Assembly (NCBI GenBank): GCA_036362985.1 | Contig: JAYGXS010000001.1 | Span: forward strand, 36,068,847 to 36,132,846 | Direction of reading: 5' to 3' | DNA length: 64,000 nt | Origin: Ligula intestinalis | Lineage: Eukaryota > Platyhelminthes > Cestoda > Diphyllobothriidea > Diphyllobothriidae | The notes under the pieces: generated by a model | What the model was told of the DNA's origin: nothing | The model's database searches: none | The model's input: only the letters and a program-made list of their open reading frames with translations | Position numbers and translations under genes: made by a program | In this document: piece by piece, positions 34,801-49,800 of the stretch | How the letters are laid out: every line of letters starts with the position of its first letter | How positions within the stretch are numbered: position 1 is the stretch's first letter

Positions 34801-37800
34801 GCGGCTTCTGTCAAAACCCATAACAATTAAATGAGCCCACTAGTCATTCTAGTGGATTCTAGATTATTGCTTAGGAGATCCTGTCTGGGCAGTCAGTTCA
34901 CTGTTCCGTAATGTTGGAATCCATATAAGCAGTAAATTGGGCTAAGTCTTATCAAAGTCACGGCGCACGGTAAACCTCGTAACTCAATGGTAGAGTGTTG
35001 TCTATGCAAAAGCCTTTTATGCTGTATAGGTTTGACTTCCTAAGAGATCGTAGGTTTTCTTCACAACAAAGTCAACTTAATATCTTTGTTTGTCGTAACA
35101 TAATTTTATCATCGTTCAGGATCCGGAGGATGAAAAGGTTATCACACAATTTTTTTTCTGCTTCTGAATACCAATGTTTAAACGCCTGCGTTGTCGAATT
35201 TTTATCTGCGCAGTTTAAATCCATCTTCATATGATTTGGAGATGACAATCCACCATATGATAGCAGCCTGTTGACAGTGATGCAAAGCAAATTATCAAAA
35301 CACTTTAGTTATAAGCAGCACTACGGGCATTTGCTAAATGTGTGGTTAAATATTCGATAATTGTTACAAAAGCTGCCAAAAGTACTGTTAGCTAAAGTAA
35401 AGAAATTCAAAGCATAAAAACCATTATTTGGCCTCATGTTAATTTTTACGGCTTTGAGATGAGGAAGACGCAAGCGTTGGGACGATAATTTTATCTGCCT
35501 GACATTTTGGATTCACGCTTAGCCTTATATTCAAAAAGAGCATCAGATACTTATAAAAGTTTCTTTGCTGATGGACTCCAGCACACATTCTAAACGTCGA
35601 AAAAATAGTGTTCTTGCCTGAATGATCACTAATACTTCCCCTTCAAAACATGCTAGAACGCGCCATTTTGCTCTTGTCAGTTTTTTCTTTTCCTGCGCTT
35701 ACAATGCCTTGCCTATCTCATGAAAGGCTTACTGAAATTCAGTAGTGTTCTTGATTCAAAAGGACTGTTAACTTGATAGATATCCTTTGCGCAGAATTTA
35801 AGCTTTAAACTCTATTTTTCTGCTTAAGTCAATAAAACCTTCACTGAGTATAAAGTGCCTAATTAATCAGTATGCATTTTGGGGTTCATGTTAAATGTCC
35901 CTAGAAAATAAACTATGGTACATATTGATGTATACCTTTAAATCTGTAACTTTAAGAGGAAGAAATCTGCTGTCCAGAAAGCATATCTTTATGTACGTTT
36001 TGTAACAGATACATACGAATTTATAAGTGCATCGAAAATTAAGTAGAAAACTTGGTACTAGGTAACTACTCACTGATGCCCTTGAAGGCTTCAAAAATAA
36101 AACTCATTCAGCAGTCCGCTTACTGACCTGACTGGCATATTGTATGTTTTTTCTTTATCATAGTCAGTATTACAACTGTCTTTAAGCTCTCTTTTCGAAT
36201 CGAAGGTATATTTCAGAATTGTTGTTTGCCTATTATGAGGTAGGCAGCAAGATTTTCCCGTAGAAATTAGGCGTAAGATGTATTTAAGTTGTTGTGTAGG
36301 GTAGAAAAACATTGTGCAAGGCAACTTGTTAAAATAGAACAATTTAACTTTCGCTCTCTGATTTTTCGCGAGTAGGACAAAATTTGTGTTTTGCATGAAA
36401 CATCCGATATTTTATATCTTGCGCTGAATGCCAGGACTCCTTTTCGCTGCTGAAAACAAAACGGTAGAATCTAGAAAGGTAATTTTCTCGGTATTTATAT
36501 ATTCATGAGCTGTTCTTCATGGCCTTCTTGGCAAGAGGCAGCTGAAAGTTAACCTGCAGGTAGAGGCATTAACTACTGGCGTGCAGCCCCACGAACTTCC
36601 TAGCATATCTATTATTTATGAAGTGCACTACGTTTATTGTTTCCCCCTTCAATGCTCTAAGAACAACTTCCTCGTCAAATGCAGAATTTTACAGCATTAA
36701 ACTAAACAAATTTCAAACCACGTATAAGGATGGAAGTTTAATATGGGGAGGAGGATAATTCAACTTGCGTTTATTGAGAAGCACATGAGGGAGATAACTA
36801 TAATTTAGCTTTTGTTTACTTACTTGACGCAAATAATTTTCTACGACAACAAAATAACAAAATTCTGTTTAAACGCTTTACCGTTAATAGAACGTTAACC
36901 ACAGCATAAAGGGAAAATTGCTAAGGTCGATTAGATTTCACGTATTTTCTGAATATACTTAAAAACGTCTGCATTCCTTTGGCATGGAATTTTAAAATTT
37001 GTTAACCAGGACGTCCATATGTACACTAAAAAAGCTTTAGATTGAATTTGGCCTGTGAAAGTTTACTTTTCTGTTGTAAACTTTTATCATTAAAAAGCAT
37101 CCAGAAATAACCCAGAAGGATCTAAAAATCAAAAATTCGCTTTTACAGTAGGTGCAAATTCTCATAAAATACGTTTTAAAACGCAATTAATGTTATTTTG
37201 CAGGAAAACAGCACACCCGGCGTCCCCCAAACTATCATTACAATAAAGGTAGAACTATAAGTAAAAAAAGTCAGAGTTCGGTTGAGAAATTACTATTTAC
37301 TTGCATGGAAAATGTAAATTTCACAAAAATCTGCTAACTCAAGAAATGGTAATCTGAAAATTTTACTGGTTCAACGTGATATAAAAGTGTGTTAAAGGCA
37401 TGGGAATGGAATAGGATGGCTAGGTTATACAGAATAAGTACAAATAAAAAATTATAAACTCAATGCTTTCTAATAACATTTAAAATTGCAGTCAATGTGA
37501 CAGAAATGGATGCGGTCACCTTAGGTACAGTTATTTTCAAATTTTGAATCTTCGGACATATTTCCGTTTTTAATGCACGAAAAGATTCTTGCATGCTTTC
37601 TATCAATTTTTATTGACAATTGCAAAAAGACTTTCTATGGCTTATGACATCGCGGCTGTTGAGCGGCATAAAAATACATTGACCGCCACACACGGATAGG
37701 CTGGCTGTTTACTAAAAAGTAAGATTACGCTTGTACTTTTAATCAAATTCATACCATCTTGTGTATGTTTCAAAGAAAATTTCCGTTTGTCACATGTTTT

Positions 37801-40800
37801 CAAAATTTTTTTGAGAGTTTGAATGTGATGAGCAGCAAGTTGTTTTAGAAATGCTGCTGAATACTTTAAGAATTTCTAAGTTTTGCTTTTTTGTCCATAA
37901 AGACCAATTTCGTTCAACCTATCTACTGAAAACTAAAAAATAAGAAATATCTGAAAAGCATTTACCTAAATGATGAGTTCTTTATTATTCCTTCTTTGCT
38001 AGCTGCCTGTGTGGGTCATGACTTTAAAATCGCCGAAACATGCCAACTTATTGTCTAGAAAAATTAATTTCGACAATAAAAGCCACAAATAAATACGACT
38101 AAGATTAATGAAAAGACTTTCTAGAACAAGTAACCTCTTTAAAAAGCGCTGTAGTTAGATATTTTGAACTGTGTACGATACGTTATGGAAGTGTCAGTCA
38201 TATTTTGACCAGTTTTTGATTTCCCCATAACTGAGAGGTAAAACTTGTGCTGGAAATGAAAGGACTTACATTGCTACGTTAATCAGAGCATTTTTCAATA
38301 CGTTCTTTTACTTCAAGGCAGTGTTCTTTGATTTTAATTGGACAACAAAATGACCATAAATATCCTCCAATATCTTTAAACATGGTAATCTTCTACTTCT
38401 TCCGTTTGAAGTTTTGATATTTGCTGATTTCCGTCTATATTTTGACTATATTTGAATAAATTTAGTTTTCGAGGTTAATTAGAAAACATATGAGATTACG
38501 AGGGAGTCCATGTAAAGTCAAATAAACCTACTTATTTTGGCGTAGTAAAACACATTTTTGCGTCTTGTAAGTTTATTACTTATCTTAAGGACACCAAACG
38601 TAAAACATTTGTAGAGCAAACATTTGTTAACTAGATTCATTAACCTTTTCTCGACTCTAGTTCTGTATCTCGTAAGAACACCTACCTCAATTTAATGAAC
38701 GCAAAAAAAACATTCTCTGTAGTGAACAAATAAAATTAAACTTTTTCTGCTCTTTGTGAATGTTTCTTTATTCTTCAGCATGCACAAATATAAATCGTTT
38801 CTCCGCAGTGCTTAATAGCATACATAATTCCTAAATAATCCACAAATGTTTGATTTTGCTCATTTCTGCCTATATTTTCTCAAAGTATACTGACCTGGAC
38901 GGAATTCAATTCTAGAAAACAGCATTTTGCGCCTCAAGCTCACCCAATGAACTTCATAAACGACCTCGAGTTTGTGTTAAATCCCCCACTCCTAAACCTT
39001 TAAACAGATATGTCACCTACTGTATATACCAGTTTTTTATCCTGGGGTAGAAAATTCTGCCAAGAGCGAATTTGAAAAAAATGAGCCATCACCACGTTTT
39101 ATGCTTAAGATAAAAAAATATGACCCTCAGTCAGCTAGGCAAAATTCAGCCTGAACGGCGGCATATAAGTATGACCTAAGTAAGTAAGTCACCTGCAAAA
39201 GTGATTCAGCACAGCACTCAGTGGGCTCCAGAAATTGTTCAAGAGCTAGAAGTTAATTGTCCAAAGTTAAGTATCATCTGGAACATACAAGTTACCATCA
39301 TGGCGAGTAAATGGAAGCATGGAGGAATAGTGATCCTGCATAGCGCTCACGGTGCGATTTCCAACTTACAGTTATTCGTATAGGCGCCTAAAATAACGAA
39401 TCAGTTGGACTAACATGCTATGCACAGAAATGTCATAAAGGTGGCGTCCCTGGTAACTAGCCGTTAATCGTAATCCCAGCAATTTATGCATAAATGCATA
39501 AGGAATGATTTGTGGTTACGTTTAAAGATTATCGCTTATTTCTGTTTGGCAAAATGTGTAGGCAAAAACCTTAATTACATGCCGCATATTAAAATACTGG
39601 CAGGAAATTGGCCTCGTAGATCCCCTTAATCATCTGAAATAGAAACAGTAAACCTGGAGGCATTCTCGAAGTCTTTTTGAGATCGATCTGATGTTTATGT
39701 GAAAATCATATTAGTCACAAACACCTAAACGGATAGAAATGCGAGCGAATACTCGTATTTCAGGAATGTCTATTGGTAAAGGAGACACATGGTCAATCAC
39801 TGGAACAAAAATTTATTTTTTCCTGAGCTTTCGAGCTCTTACAAGAGCCCGTCGTCAGAGGTGGAGAAACAGTAACAAATGTGGAATTTACTAGGGGCGT
39901 GTGTACAATAACTAAAATTTTGAACGTACAGAAAATCAATAATTGTGTGTGCTGCCGACTTGCCACTAAAGGCTGTGCTAGCCTGTGCCAGAAGGCAAGA
40001 TCGACAAGTTGGGTGGAAATATTTACAGAAATAGAATCGTCAACAAAACAATTGATAGTTATGGTGGTAGGAATGGGCGATTAAAAAAGTCATAGGATAA
40101 GGGAAGGATGATAAGAAGAGAGGGATTATGTAGGCTTGGGCGCCAAATGGCCACGTCAGCATCGAAAGTGGGATGAATATGGAGGATTTTGGGCCAAATG
40201 ATTATGGCGGGCGTCTGGATGTGATCGTTTGCAATAGCATAAAGCCTTGCACGCTGGCGCCAATTCGACACATCTGTTAACCGATTTCTCATCCGTGGAC
40301 CAGGATTCGATAAATTCTCTGCTCGTCTTGTTTCCCGCGTGGGTGAGTACCTTGACGGCAGCGAAGTTGAACTCATGGCCTGTTTCGTAGGTGTGAGTTG
40401 CAACTTGTGATGATTCGTCGCCTACTCACACGGCCTGCTGGCGTTCACGCATACGCGGTCCGAGCATGCGTTTCATTTGACATGTATAATTACAGGGACA
40501 GTTTAGGCATGGGATGCGATATACTACTCTAGATAATTCATTCTGCGTAAGCCGGTCTTTTATTTTCATTGCTTTGGGTCTGTGTGCAATTCGGACACCT
40601 AATCCCGCAGTGATGCACTCAGTCGCTTCTGAGACGTCTTTCATATATGGCAGAGCGTGCCATGTCTTCGGTGGTTTTTCTGTTTGGGTCCTCCGAGGCC
40701 GAACGTGTGGGCATTGGTTTATAAATGCTTTTGGATAACCGTTCCGCATTAACTGGTAACGGAGATAGCTAGCCTCGCGTGCCTTTTCCTCTGGTTTACT

Positions 40801-43800
40801 GCAGTGGATCTGGATCCGTTTGAAGAGTATTTTTACGCAGCTCCGTTTGTGAGCAACTGGATGGTTACTGTGAAAACTGAGGAGTTGTGTTGTGTTCGTC
40901 ACCTTCCTGTTAACCATCGTCTCGAATTCATTGTTGGGTGTTCTCTTGACGAGGATATCAAGGAAAGGTAGCTGCTGCTCATTTTCTTCTTCCCGTCTAA
41001 ATTTTATATCAGGAAATATTTCATCGAGCTGTCAAACTTTCTTTAAATACAGTAGTTAATCAATGAACCTTCATAAAACATTGTAGTCTTCAGCACAGCC
41101 TTCGCTGGTATTAATAATGCAACAAGGTGTTACAGCCTGTCCTTGTTGATGTGCATTATAGTGAAAGACATAAGAAAGTCCAGATAAAATGAACTATGGA
41201 GAACACGGAACAAATTGCCCCTCTATTACGGATAGTCTTGTGTTACATTTTAACGACTATTATGTGTAGGCTTGGAATTAGTGTAATATATAGCATTAAA
41301 ACACGACAAAAATATCGCCCGGAAATTTGGCTCAATGCTTTCTTTATTCTGACGCAAACACGTATATTCATGCCAAAACGATGTCTGAACATGTTGCCCA
41401 CTTTTCGCGGCCTATTGGGTAGCCAGCTTTCTCCTAAGGATCTCAAAAAACCATAGCTGCTCAGAAGACGAAGATGCAATCACTGGAACAAGAGTTTTAT
41501 TTGCCTGACGTTTCGGATTCCGTCGGGAATCCTTAGTAGCATCCGCATCCGACGCGGACAAGAACGCTGTGGCAATCACCGCACCAATTAAGACCTCAAG
41601 CAGTGACTACAAGAACTAACAATTATAGTACGCATGCGGGTGACTGCTGTGAAATTTAAATACCGTGCAATCCGTGCATGTATCACCCCTTATCTGCGCC
41701 TGTCTCAGACCTGTTTACGATTACCTATGACTAAGGATTCCCGACGGAATCCGAAACGTCAGGAAAATTAAGTTCTTGTTCCAGTGATCGCATCTTCGTC
41801 TTCTGAACTGCTTCCTGGGACTTGAATATTCGCTACTATTGGCATACCATAGCTGCGCCTACCCTACGCTACTATAACTGGAACTTGATATATGGACTCA
41901 TCAGTGCTTCATTTATTATGACAACGCTTATTCCGCAAATCACTGCTGGTAAGGGAAGTATTGGCTTGAAGGTGAATTAGTGATTGTTGCGTGAAATAAT
42001 GTTTAAATGTTAGTTCGACCATCGCAAGCGATAATGTCCACCATATGCCCGATATCCGAGACGGTGACTGTGGTCAGATATAGTGAAAATAGACGCGCCG
42101 CCATCTACCCCATTCAAAATCCTCTCCCCACTTTAGTGGTGACAAGACAAAGTCGAGATAACAGAGCAGGAATCAGGCGTAAGCCGCTTGCTCCACATGC
42201 AGCCAGAAACACCGCGTAACTTAATCTTTAGTGACAGTAGACTTTGCGTGGTCACCACTGCACTGCCTGCCATCATTACCTATGGTAGGTGTCCAGCCAG
42301 ACTCTAGTAAACTAGGACTGGTACTACTTCTACCACTGCTGCTATTTCTAATTCTAATAACTAGGGTGTATCAGAGTGATAGGACTTGCTGGTAGCATTA
42401 CTGACTGTTCTGTAAGTCAGATTTGACACTGATTAAAGTCAGTACTGGGTTCATGTACCCTCATATTCAATAAGAAGTGTAGTAGTACTGGTGCTAGCAC
42501 TGACGCCACCATTTTTCAGAGGTGACGCTGATTAAGCCAACACTAGGGTTCATGCTCTCTCGGTCTCAACAAGGCGTGTGAATCTGGGTTTAAACTATTT
42601 CGGATATGTACATGCTTAGGGCCCTGAGCAGAGCAGTGCCTGCCTTGGTTTCCACAGTCTCAACTCTATCCATCAAGCCCTGTAAATTTCTACTAGGCAC
42701 GGACTAAGATACTGCTGCTATAAGTACGCGCCTGTGCTAAAATGCTAACTTTTAGTAATCAATCTTAGCTTTTTTAAGTAACACTGTCCCTAATAGCCTC
42801 TTTTTCCGTTTGTCTCTCTTTCCGTTATATGCACAATGTATGTTGTGGAAGAAAACTATCCGAAAATTAAAGCTGCGCAAATGCATAATGACTCATATGG
42901 CTATACTCACGCTTAATCACAAGTACATTGAAGCACACAACGTGTAGACAAAAAACATTGCAGGTACCCTAGCAAACGCCATTAGTGGAATTGTCCCATC
43001 AGACGAACATTTTCGGATCCGCAGAATGTAGAGATAATGATATTGCAAAACAAGCTTGTATATCATCGCGGGAGCTTAAGTGGTGAATCCTTCGCTGCTT
43101 ACCGAGACTTTGCCTCTGCAAGTACTGCATCAATTACAAAAATGTAAACCAATTTAGCTTCTTATGCAAAAAAGCTCAGTGGTTTTTATCGCATTGAGCC
43201 TTCGTATAGTATTTGCTGGAATACTGCATGGCACTCAATTAGTTCTATTGGATGAGTCAATAGGCCAGTATAACTCAACGTGGTTCAGTACTTAAAGAAC
43301 CAAGAAATATTCTTCAAAACTATTCGGTGTCGAGTGCCCTACGCCAGATGGTGTACTTACTCAGGGATCGGTCATTACAACTCAAAGACTTCGCTTACCT
43401 TTATCCGCTGCCCACTTTTATATGTCTGCACACGCGTTTAGAGTCTAGATCCTTAACAATAACCCGTCCGACAGGCATTTTAATTCTCGCATTTATTTAA
43501 AACCCTCTGTTTTTGCTCAAATTTGGCAAATCCTATTCTTTTCATAGAAAAAGAGTGCATAGTTTTACGAAACGACGTTTCAGCATCCACCAATTATCTG
43601 AAATCTTCTGCGTTTATTTTTGGGTTCTGGTTCTTATTCACTTATTCTATTCCGAGAGGGATGTACACCAAGTCGACAGTAAGAAAGGTTTCTATGTTAT
43701 AGTCCAAGCACATTTCTGTAATTCACTTAAGAGAATGGCTGATGTTGGCTTACAAGCGATGACTTTTTTATGAAATAGTGTACAATCCACAGCTGTAAGT

Positions 43801-46800
43801 ACTGGACATATTTGTCTCTACCTAAAGAGAAATAAGCAGGTATTTTTTAGCCAATGGCTTTTGTTTTGTCATTTAATTGCCCACACAGCTTAAACTGACA
43901 GCTACTGGTCCAAAAATTAGTACTCCAGTCGTTGCTAGTAGTTCACCTTCGAATGACCTTGAACACGGTGTCCAAAAAATTCTCACTGTGTAGGTTAATC
44001 TAGCAGAAGTATTAAGATTCAGCTTATAAACACCTGGGTTCAATCGTTTGCTTGAAATTGGGGCTGTACTTTAACGTTCAGCTACCGGAAAAGCCATTCC
44101 ACAGGCCGATAACATCTGCACGCAAGTCCTTAATAGAACACTGTCAAAAGATGCCTCGCTTATCTTGAACGGAAGCTTATCTGGCCAGGCTAAGTCATCA
44201 TCTTATTGTTGGGAGGAGTGGCACAAAAATACTGATGGTGGCCGTCCCTGGCGCAGCCACCGTCGAAAGCATCGATTCATCGGCACCACTGCTGCAAACG
44301 GCGGCACGCGCATGGCCCGGTGACTTGGGGGCAGCCAATGAAATCCTCTCATGTTGCACGCAGTGGAATTCCATTTATTAGTTTTTGATTGGTTAAATCT
44401 TCAGGCGTGTGTACAGTCAGTTGCCAGTTGTCAGTTTCATCGAATCTATTTAACTTTAATGCGCACAAGTATTTTGGGGAGTGTACATGCAAAAAGCCAT
44501 CTTTTGAATAAAAACATTAATGACTGTTTATATGGCCTTGAGTGAATCAGGGTCTGTCACAGTAATTTGTCCTAAATACGACAGAATAACAACTTTTTTG
44601 CCATTTTTTTACTGTTCCGTTTTTGTCCAGATTCTCGAAAAATCTAACATGTATTTTCACTTGGTGAAGCTTAAAGGACGACTTTAATGGCATTTCCAAG
44701 ATTATTGTAACCCTAGAAATAATGAGACCGAGATGCGCTTTATTTTAAAACTATCATTTTGAAATTTTCAGCAAAAGTGTCCTCCATCTAAAAGGAATAA
44801 AATTAGACACACAACCTCACAACACTGGGAAATAAAAACTAATCCATAATCGCTAATGAGTGAAATTTTCGACATCGTGGCTAAATTTCCATGGGAAAGT
44901 CGTCAATATAGCCCGAATTGGACTGCTTTCAAAATTGTGCTAGTGTCGTGAACTCATACACTCATGACCTCACTGTAGTTCAAATAAACAAAAGGGGAAA
45001 GGAATCGGTTTATAATGGGCAGAGTAGGCCAACTGACGTCTATTTAAGAACAAATACATGCGAATGGAGCGATGAAAAAAAAACAGCTGCTCAGTTTGAA
45101 ACCCCAGTGATAAATTCTCTCTAGAAAATTAAGTAAATTTATTATCTGAACATATGATCGCGTTAATTAAGGGCATTATCAATCGATTTCAGGGGTACAT
45201 TGGGTATTAATCGTTTTTAGCATGCTTCGTTATATATTTAAATAGGAAATATTCCTAGTCTCAAATGCATTTGCAACCAGGATCGAGTGGGACCCTAAAT
45301 TAGGACAATAAGCCATTCTAATTGTAAATATCACAATTGCAGGATATATAAGTAAGCAACTCCCCATAGAACAAGTGAAATTGTGTTAAGCTCTAGCAAG
45401 CAAAAATATTATCGTGTTTTCTCTTAACACTAGCTTTAAATAGCCGTAGCCCTAAGGTTAACAGAAAGTCTAAACTTATACATAGATCTAACACGGTAGC
45501 GTTTTGATCATCGGAAGCATATTTTTATTCTTCTGAGCTGTCGGGTCCTTTGGGAGTCCATCGTCAGAGTTAAACCCTCAGCAAACAAAGAGCAACGAAT
45601 TATAGAGGTCAGGAGCCAATCAACCGTTAAAGGGGGGGTTCAAGGAGGGGGGAAAGGGGTCTCATTAATTACCAGTATTGGCCACGCGGATATGCCTGGG
45701 GAGGGCGATGTATGCCGGCGCCAGCTCAGCACATGGGTTGGCTGAGTTGTCATCCGAGGCCCAGGCTTCAATTGGTTCTCGTCCTGTCTTGGTGCTAGCG
45801 TGAACAATTATCCTCGCGGCTGTGTAGTTAAATTCGTGGCCCGTCCCATAGGTGGGGGCAGCCACTTGCGACAATGTGTCATCCCGTCTAACAGCCAGCT
45901 TATGTTCGTGTATGCGCGAAACAGGCATGCAGCTAGTCTGCCAGTTGCAATCTTAATGCTTTCCTTTAACTTAATGCCCTCTTTGTACATAGCTAGGAAG
46001 TTTATGTTATTAAATGTCACCTTTATACGAGGTGCAAGCAGTCTTCGTCCCTGTCAAGAGTGAGATCAACAGATGTCCACCGTTTATTCGTTGTCCAAAA
46101 CGTTAATGAGACTTGAAAATGCTGGAAAAAAACTTCAGGGAAAAATATTTTCAGAAACTGACTGACAAAAAGACTGCTTTTGATATATTTATATCATATT
46201 TAAAGCCGAGATGTAAAATCAATTACTGCGGGTTACTTTAACAACTCCTTTATACTGGGACTGTGCGAGGCACTTTACTGTTAGCAATACCATATGATAA
46301 ATAAGTTTACGAGCATCCAGCGGTATCGGTTAATGATTCCGTTAATATGAGTCCTTTGTGAATAAGGAAAGAGAGCTTTGTAACGTGTTCTGGCCACTGG
46401 TAAACTTGTTACATCAAAACCTGAAGGACAAAATGGGGTTTAAAAATGGGCAGTATTAACAACAAATATAGCTGTTTGATGAGCATAACGCCTCCATATC
46501 CTGCCGCCTGCCGTGTGAAATATTAAGGCACATGATAGGCTGATATAGGCTTAGCTAAACGGAGTATGGTAATATAAGTCTGCAAATGGTCTCTACCAAC
46601 GTTCTCCCTTAAAAACAAAGGTAACCAGACTTTCCATGACTTCGCACTTCAGGTTCGAACGCAAGTGTCATTGGACTTAATAGTTATATGAAAAAAAGGG
46701 ATACGGAGGGCACGTAGACCATCTAGTATCATGTATGATCCATGCGCAAATGACAAATAAAGGTATGTAAATCACAGGAAAAAGTAGTGGTTAACTGGCC

Positions 46801-49800
46801 GTTTATGCCTAAGAAGACAAAAAATGCATTCCCAACTTCCTAGTCGCTGCCCATGAAGCCGCTTAGATTTTGTTTAAGGCCAGAAGTATAGTCTTGATGT
46901 GGAATTATTGAGATAAAAGAAGATGTGATCGCTTGAACAACACTTTTGTTCACCTGACCTTTTGCAGTCCGTCGCGGATTCTTCATCAAAGACGTTAGCA
47001 TAAACAGTAGCAGAAACAGATGATACATGCACAGGGAATTGCATTATTTATAGGATGCAATCACTATTTACTGCACACTTATAAAAATTTACGCCTCCCC
47101 CTATCGAGGATAGTTTCCCACCTGTACGCCAACTTGAAGAAGACAAAGAACACGAGATTAGCAGAATTTATTGGCGTCATACAATTCCGCAACCTCCCCT
47201 CGCTCTGTTACTTAAACTGCCTTGCGTTGATAACTACCTTTCCCTCCTCTACTCCCTAATCATGCGCTCACGTCTAATACTAATAGCTCCTACTCTATTT
47301 ACCAATCAAGTTCCACCCTTCTAGGTCGATACTTAATTGGAAGTTAATTTAACTTATTAATTGAAAATGACCGTTTGCAGTTGAATAATAGGTCGCAAAA
47401 TTGTATGACTTTAATAATCTCAGCTAGTATCACGTTCGTTACCTTGTTAAACTTTCTTCGGGGAAAATGATGTGTGCTACTGGCTTGACGACCGGTGCGT
47501 AGGCCGTGACCTGCTGACCTTGCATCACGCATGGTGGAATTTGATGTGATGATTGCTCGGCCATCTAGTTCCCCGGCCTTGGTCTACGCGCTCCCCAGGT
47601 GGTGGCTTGCTTTGGCCGAATTGAGCCTCAGTACTAACGATAGTTTTGACAGGTCGCTGCATTTATATACAGATTTATGGCCTGTGAACTATGACTCTTG
47701 TAATCCGCAACTCACATGGTTATCACCTTGCGAGGATTTCGGCTTCATCAAATTTTAATCTGTGGCCTGGTCTCGTCAAATGAGCCGCGACCCCACATTG
47801 GATTCATTTCAGCGGTCCTGTTTTAAAATTTTATTGCAAGGCTCAAACAGATACCATTTAGCAGTTATCTGTACTCGAGCCTTCAATGTTTCGTCATTAG
47901 TTTGATTCCACAGGGTCAGCCAGTATTCTAGGAATTTGGTCACACAAATTTAGCAATTTGCTGAAGATAGAAGTTGACACATATGGTTATTCTTTCTTAA
48001 TTTATTATAAATCTTGCTCAAGCATGCCTTCTTAATGAATACGTTCCGTAAAAACTTCGTGTCAGTTGAGTTTTCATTTTTTTAAATTTATGCTCACAAA
48101 TACACTGCAATTGTATTCTGAATATATTAGCCAGCGTTGCATATCTGCTCTCCTTCAAGGGAGGTCGGACTTCAGTTAGAGCGTTTGCAATATTTGTAAA
48201 TTAAGCTCATTTTCCTCTAAACTAACTGTTGGTTCTTGAGCGTGGCCAAACACTTATTGAATTTATGTTTCCATTAACTCTGTTTCCAGAAAGAATAAAA
48301 AACTCGTAATTTAGCCATGTAACACGGAAGTGAAATTCTTGGTGGAATGCTTCATGTTAGTTGGGAACACAATTAGCGGGTAACGAACTCAAGTTTCAAA
48401 AATGGTTAATATGCGAGTTCCAGAAAGCAGTTCAGAAGAAGATGCGACCACTGGAACAAGCGTTTTATTGTCCTGACGTTTCTGATTCCGTCCGGAATCC
48501 TTAATCACAGGTGATGATAACATAGACATGGTTATGCGCAGATAGGGTGAAGACATGCACAGGCTGCATGGTATTTATAGTTCACAGTGGTCATTCACGT
48601 GTGTGTGATAACTGCACACTTCTGTAGCCACCACTTGGGTTTAATTGATGTGGTACTGGCTTGACGCTTCGCATTCGACTAAATAATTGCCGTTATTTCC
48701 TCGTCCGCGTAGGATGCGGCCTTGGTAATTTCCTGACAATTATGCTTGTTTTCGTCCGAGTTGTTCCTGCTGGGCCCAACCCGGCCCACTTGACGGATCC
48801 TCTTGCTCAGGCAATGTCTCAATATGCAATATGGGAACGCCAAATCGCTGCGCTTGTTGATGGACTGGGGGCCTGATAATTATAGTTTCGTAATTTAAAA
48901 TGCCTGACCATATGGTCCACCTTTTCAGATAATTTTAAAACTATGAGTGAACTTTATTCCTAAGTACAAGTACAAGGAATCATCCCCCAAAACAACTTCT
49001 CACCTCCCTTTGGTCCCACTCCTGCCCACAAAGGGAAGGCTTTTGCAAACTCAGCCTTCTACATCGACCCTGCATCCCTTTATCCCTCTCTGGAGGAGCA
49101 AATGGAGATGGCTCATCGTGTGGCCGACAGCATAAAGGATCCCGAAAACAGGGAATCCCGTGGCGCCAACATGTTTCAGCTGCAGCGTCAACGTGCTGAA
49201 AAGTACGTGAAGGAGGGTCCTGAACCAATGCGAGACCCTATTGAAACTGTAAGTTCCAACAGAATTCACAAGGATCACCCTACTGACTGGGCTTGGCATG
49301 TGCGCTTTATTTTATACGTTTCAGTTCAGCTTTTTTCTGTTGTTGCTGACTGCAGACTGCTGTCGCTGTTGCGTTTCGTATTTGATGGCCTGGACGAATT
49401 TAACAAATTGTGGTATGCTGCACAGGTAATATCAAAATTGCGACAGATGCGAAATGCTGCAACAAAATCCTGGCGGCATGTGGTCATTAATCTTGCTGGA
49501 AGCTGTAATTTTAAAAGTCAGTTTATTAGCCAAAACATGTTTTTCGGCAACCCTTCGTCAGGCCCTTTACTAAGCAAAATAATGAACGTGTTCAAAAATC
49601 AATAATTGTCCTAGGTGTGTGCTTATTGGCCACTGCGCGCTTTGTCAGTCTGCGCACATGGTCGGCGTGTTGAGTGAGCGACTGCCACTCGTGGCTGGGG
49701 GAGATTTACTATCGTCACCTGGCGTCGTCGTCGGCCGCGGAAAGGACAGGGCTTGATTTTGAGTTGTCTGCCTTCGCTGTTGTCAGTACTATAGGAATAT

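Larger units (their letters stand above)
31040..49033 (+). other. Intron 3 of the PDZ gene (about 18 kb)
   Basis: 31040-34780 and 35050-39740 are AT-rich with nothing recognised. 41850-45480 holds no gene but includes a direct repeat near 42413-42577 and a GC-rich patch at 44200-44420. The rest is occupied by the repeat copies listed separately. No additional coding exon is needed: phases across the intron already agree. Confidence 0.6.

Noticed and set aside
47020..47259. 79-codon plus-strand open frame
   Set aside because: It falls in the non-coding part of a decayed PLE and is not conserved in other copies.
48947..49299. Open frames on both strands around exon 4
   Set aside because: Only the frame bounded by the 49034 acceptor and the GTAAGT donor fits the PDZ gene; others are shadows.
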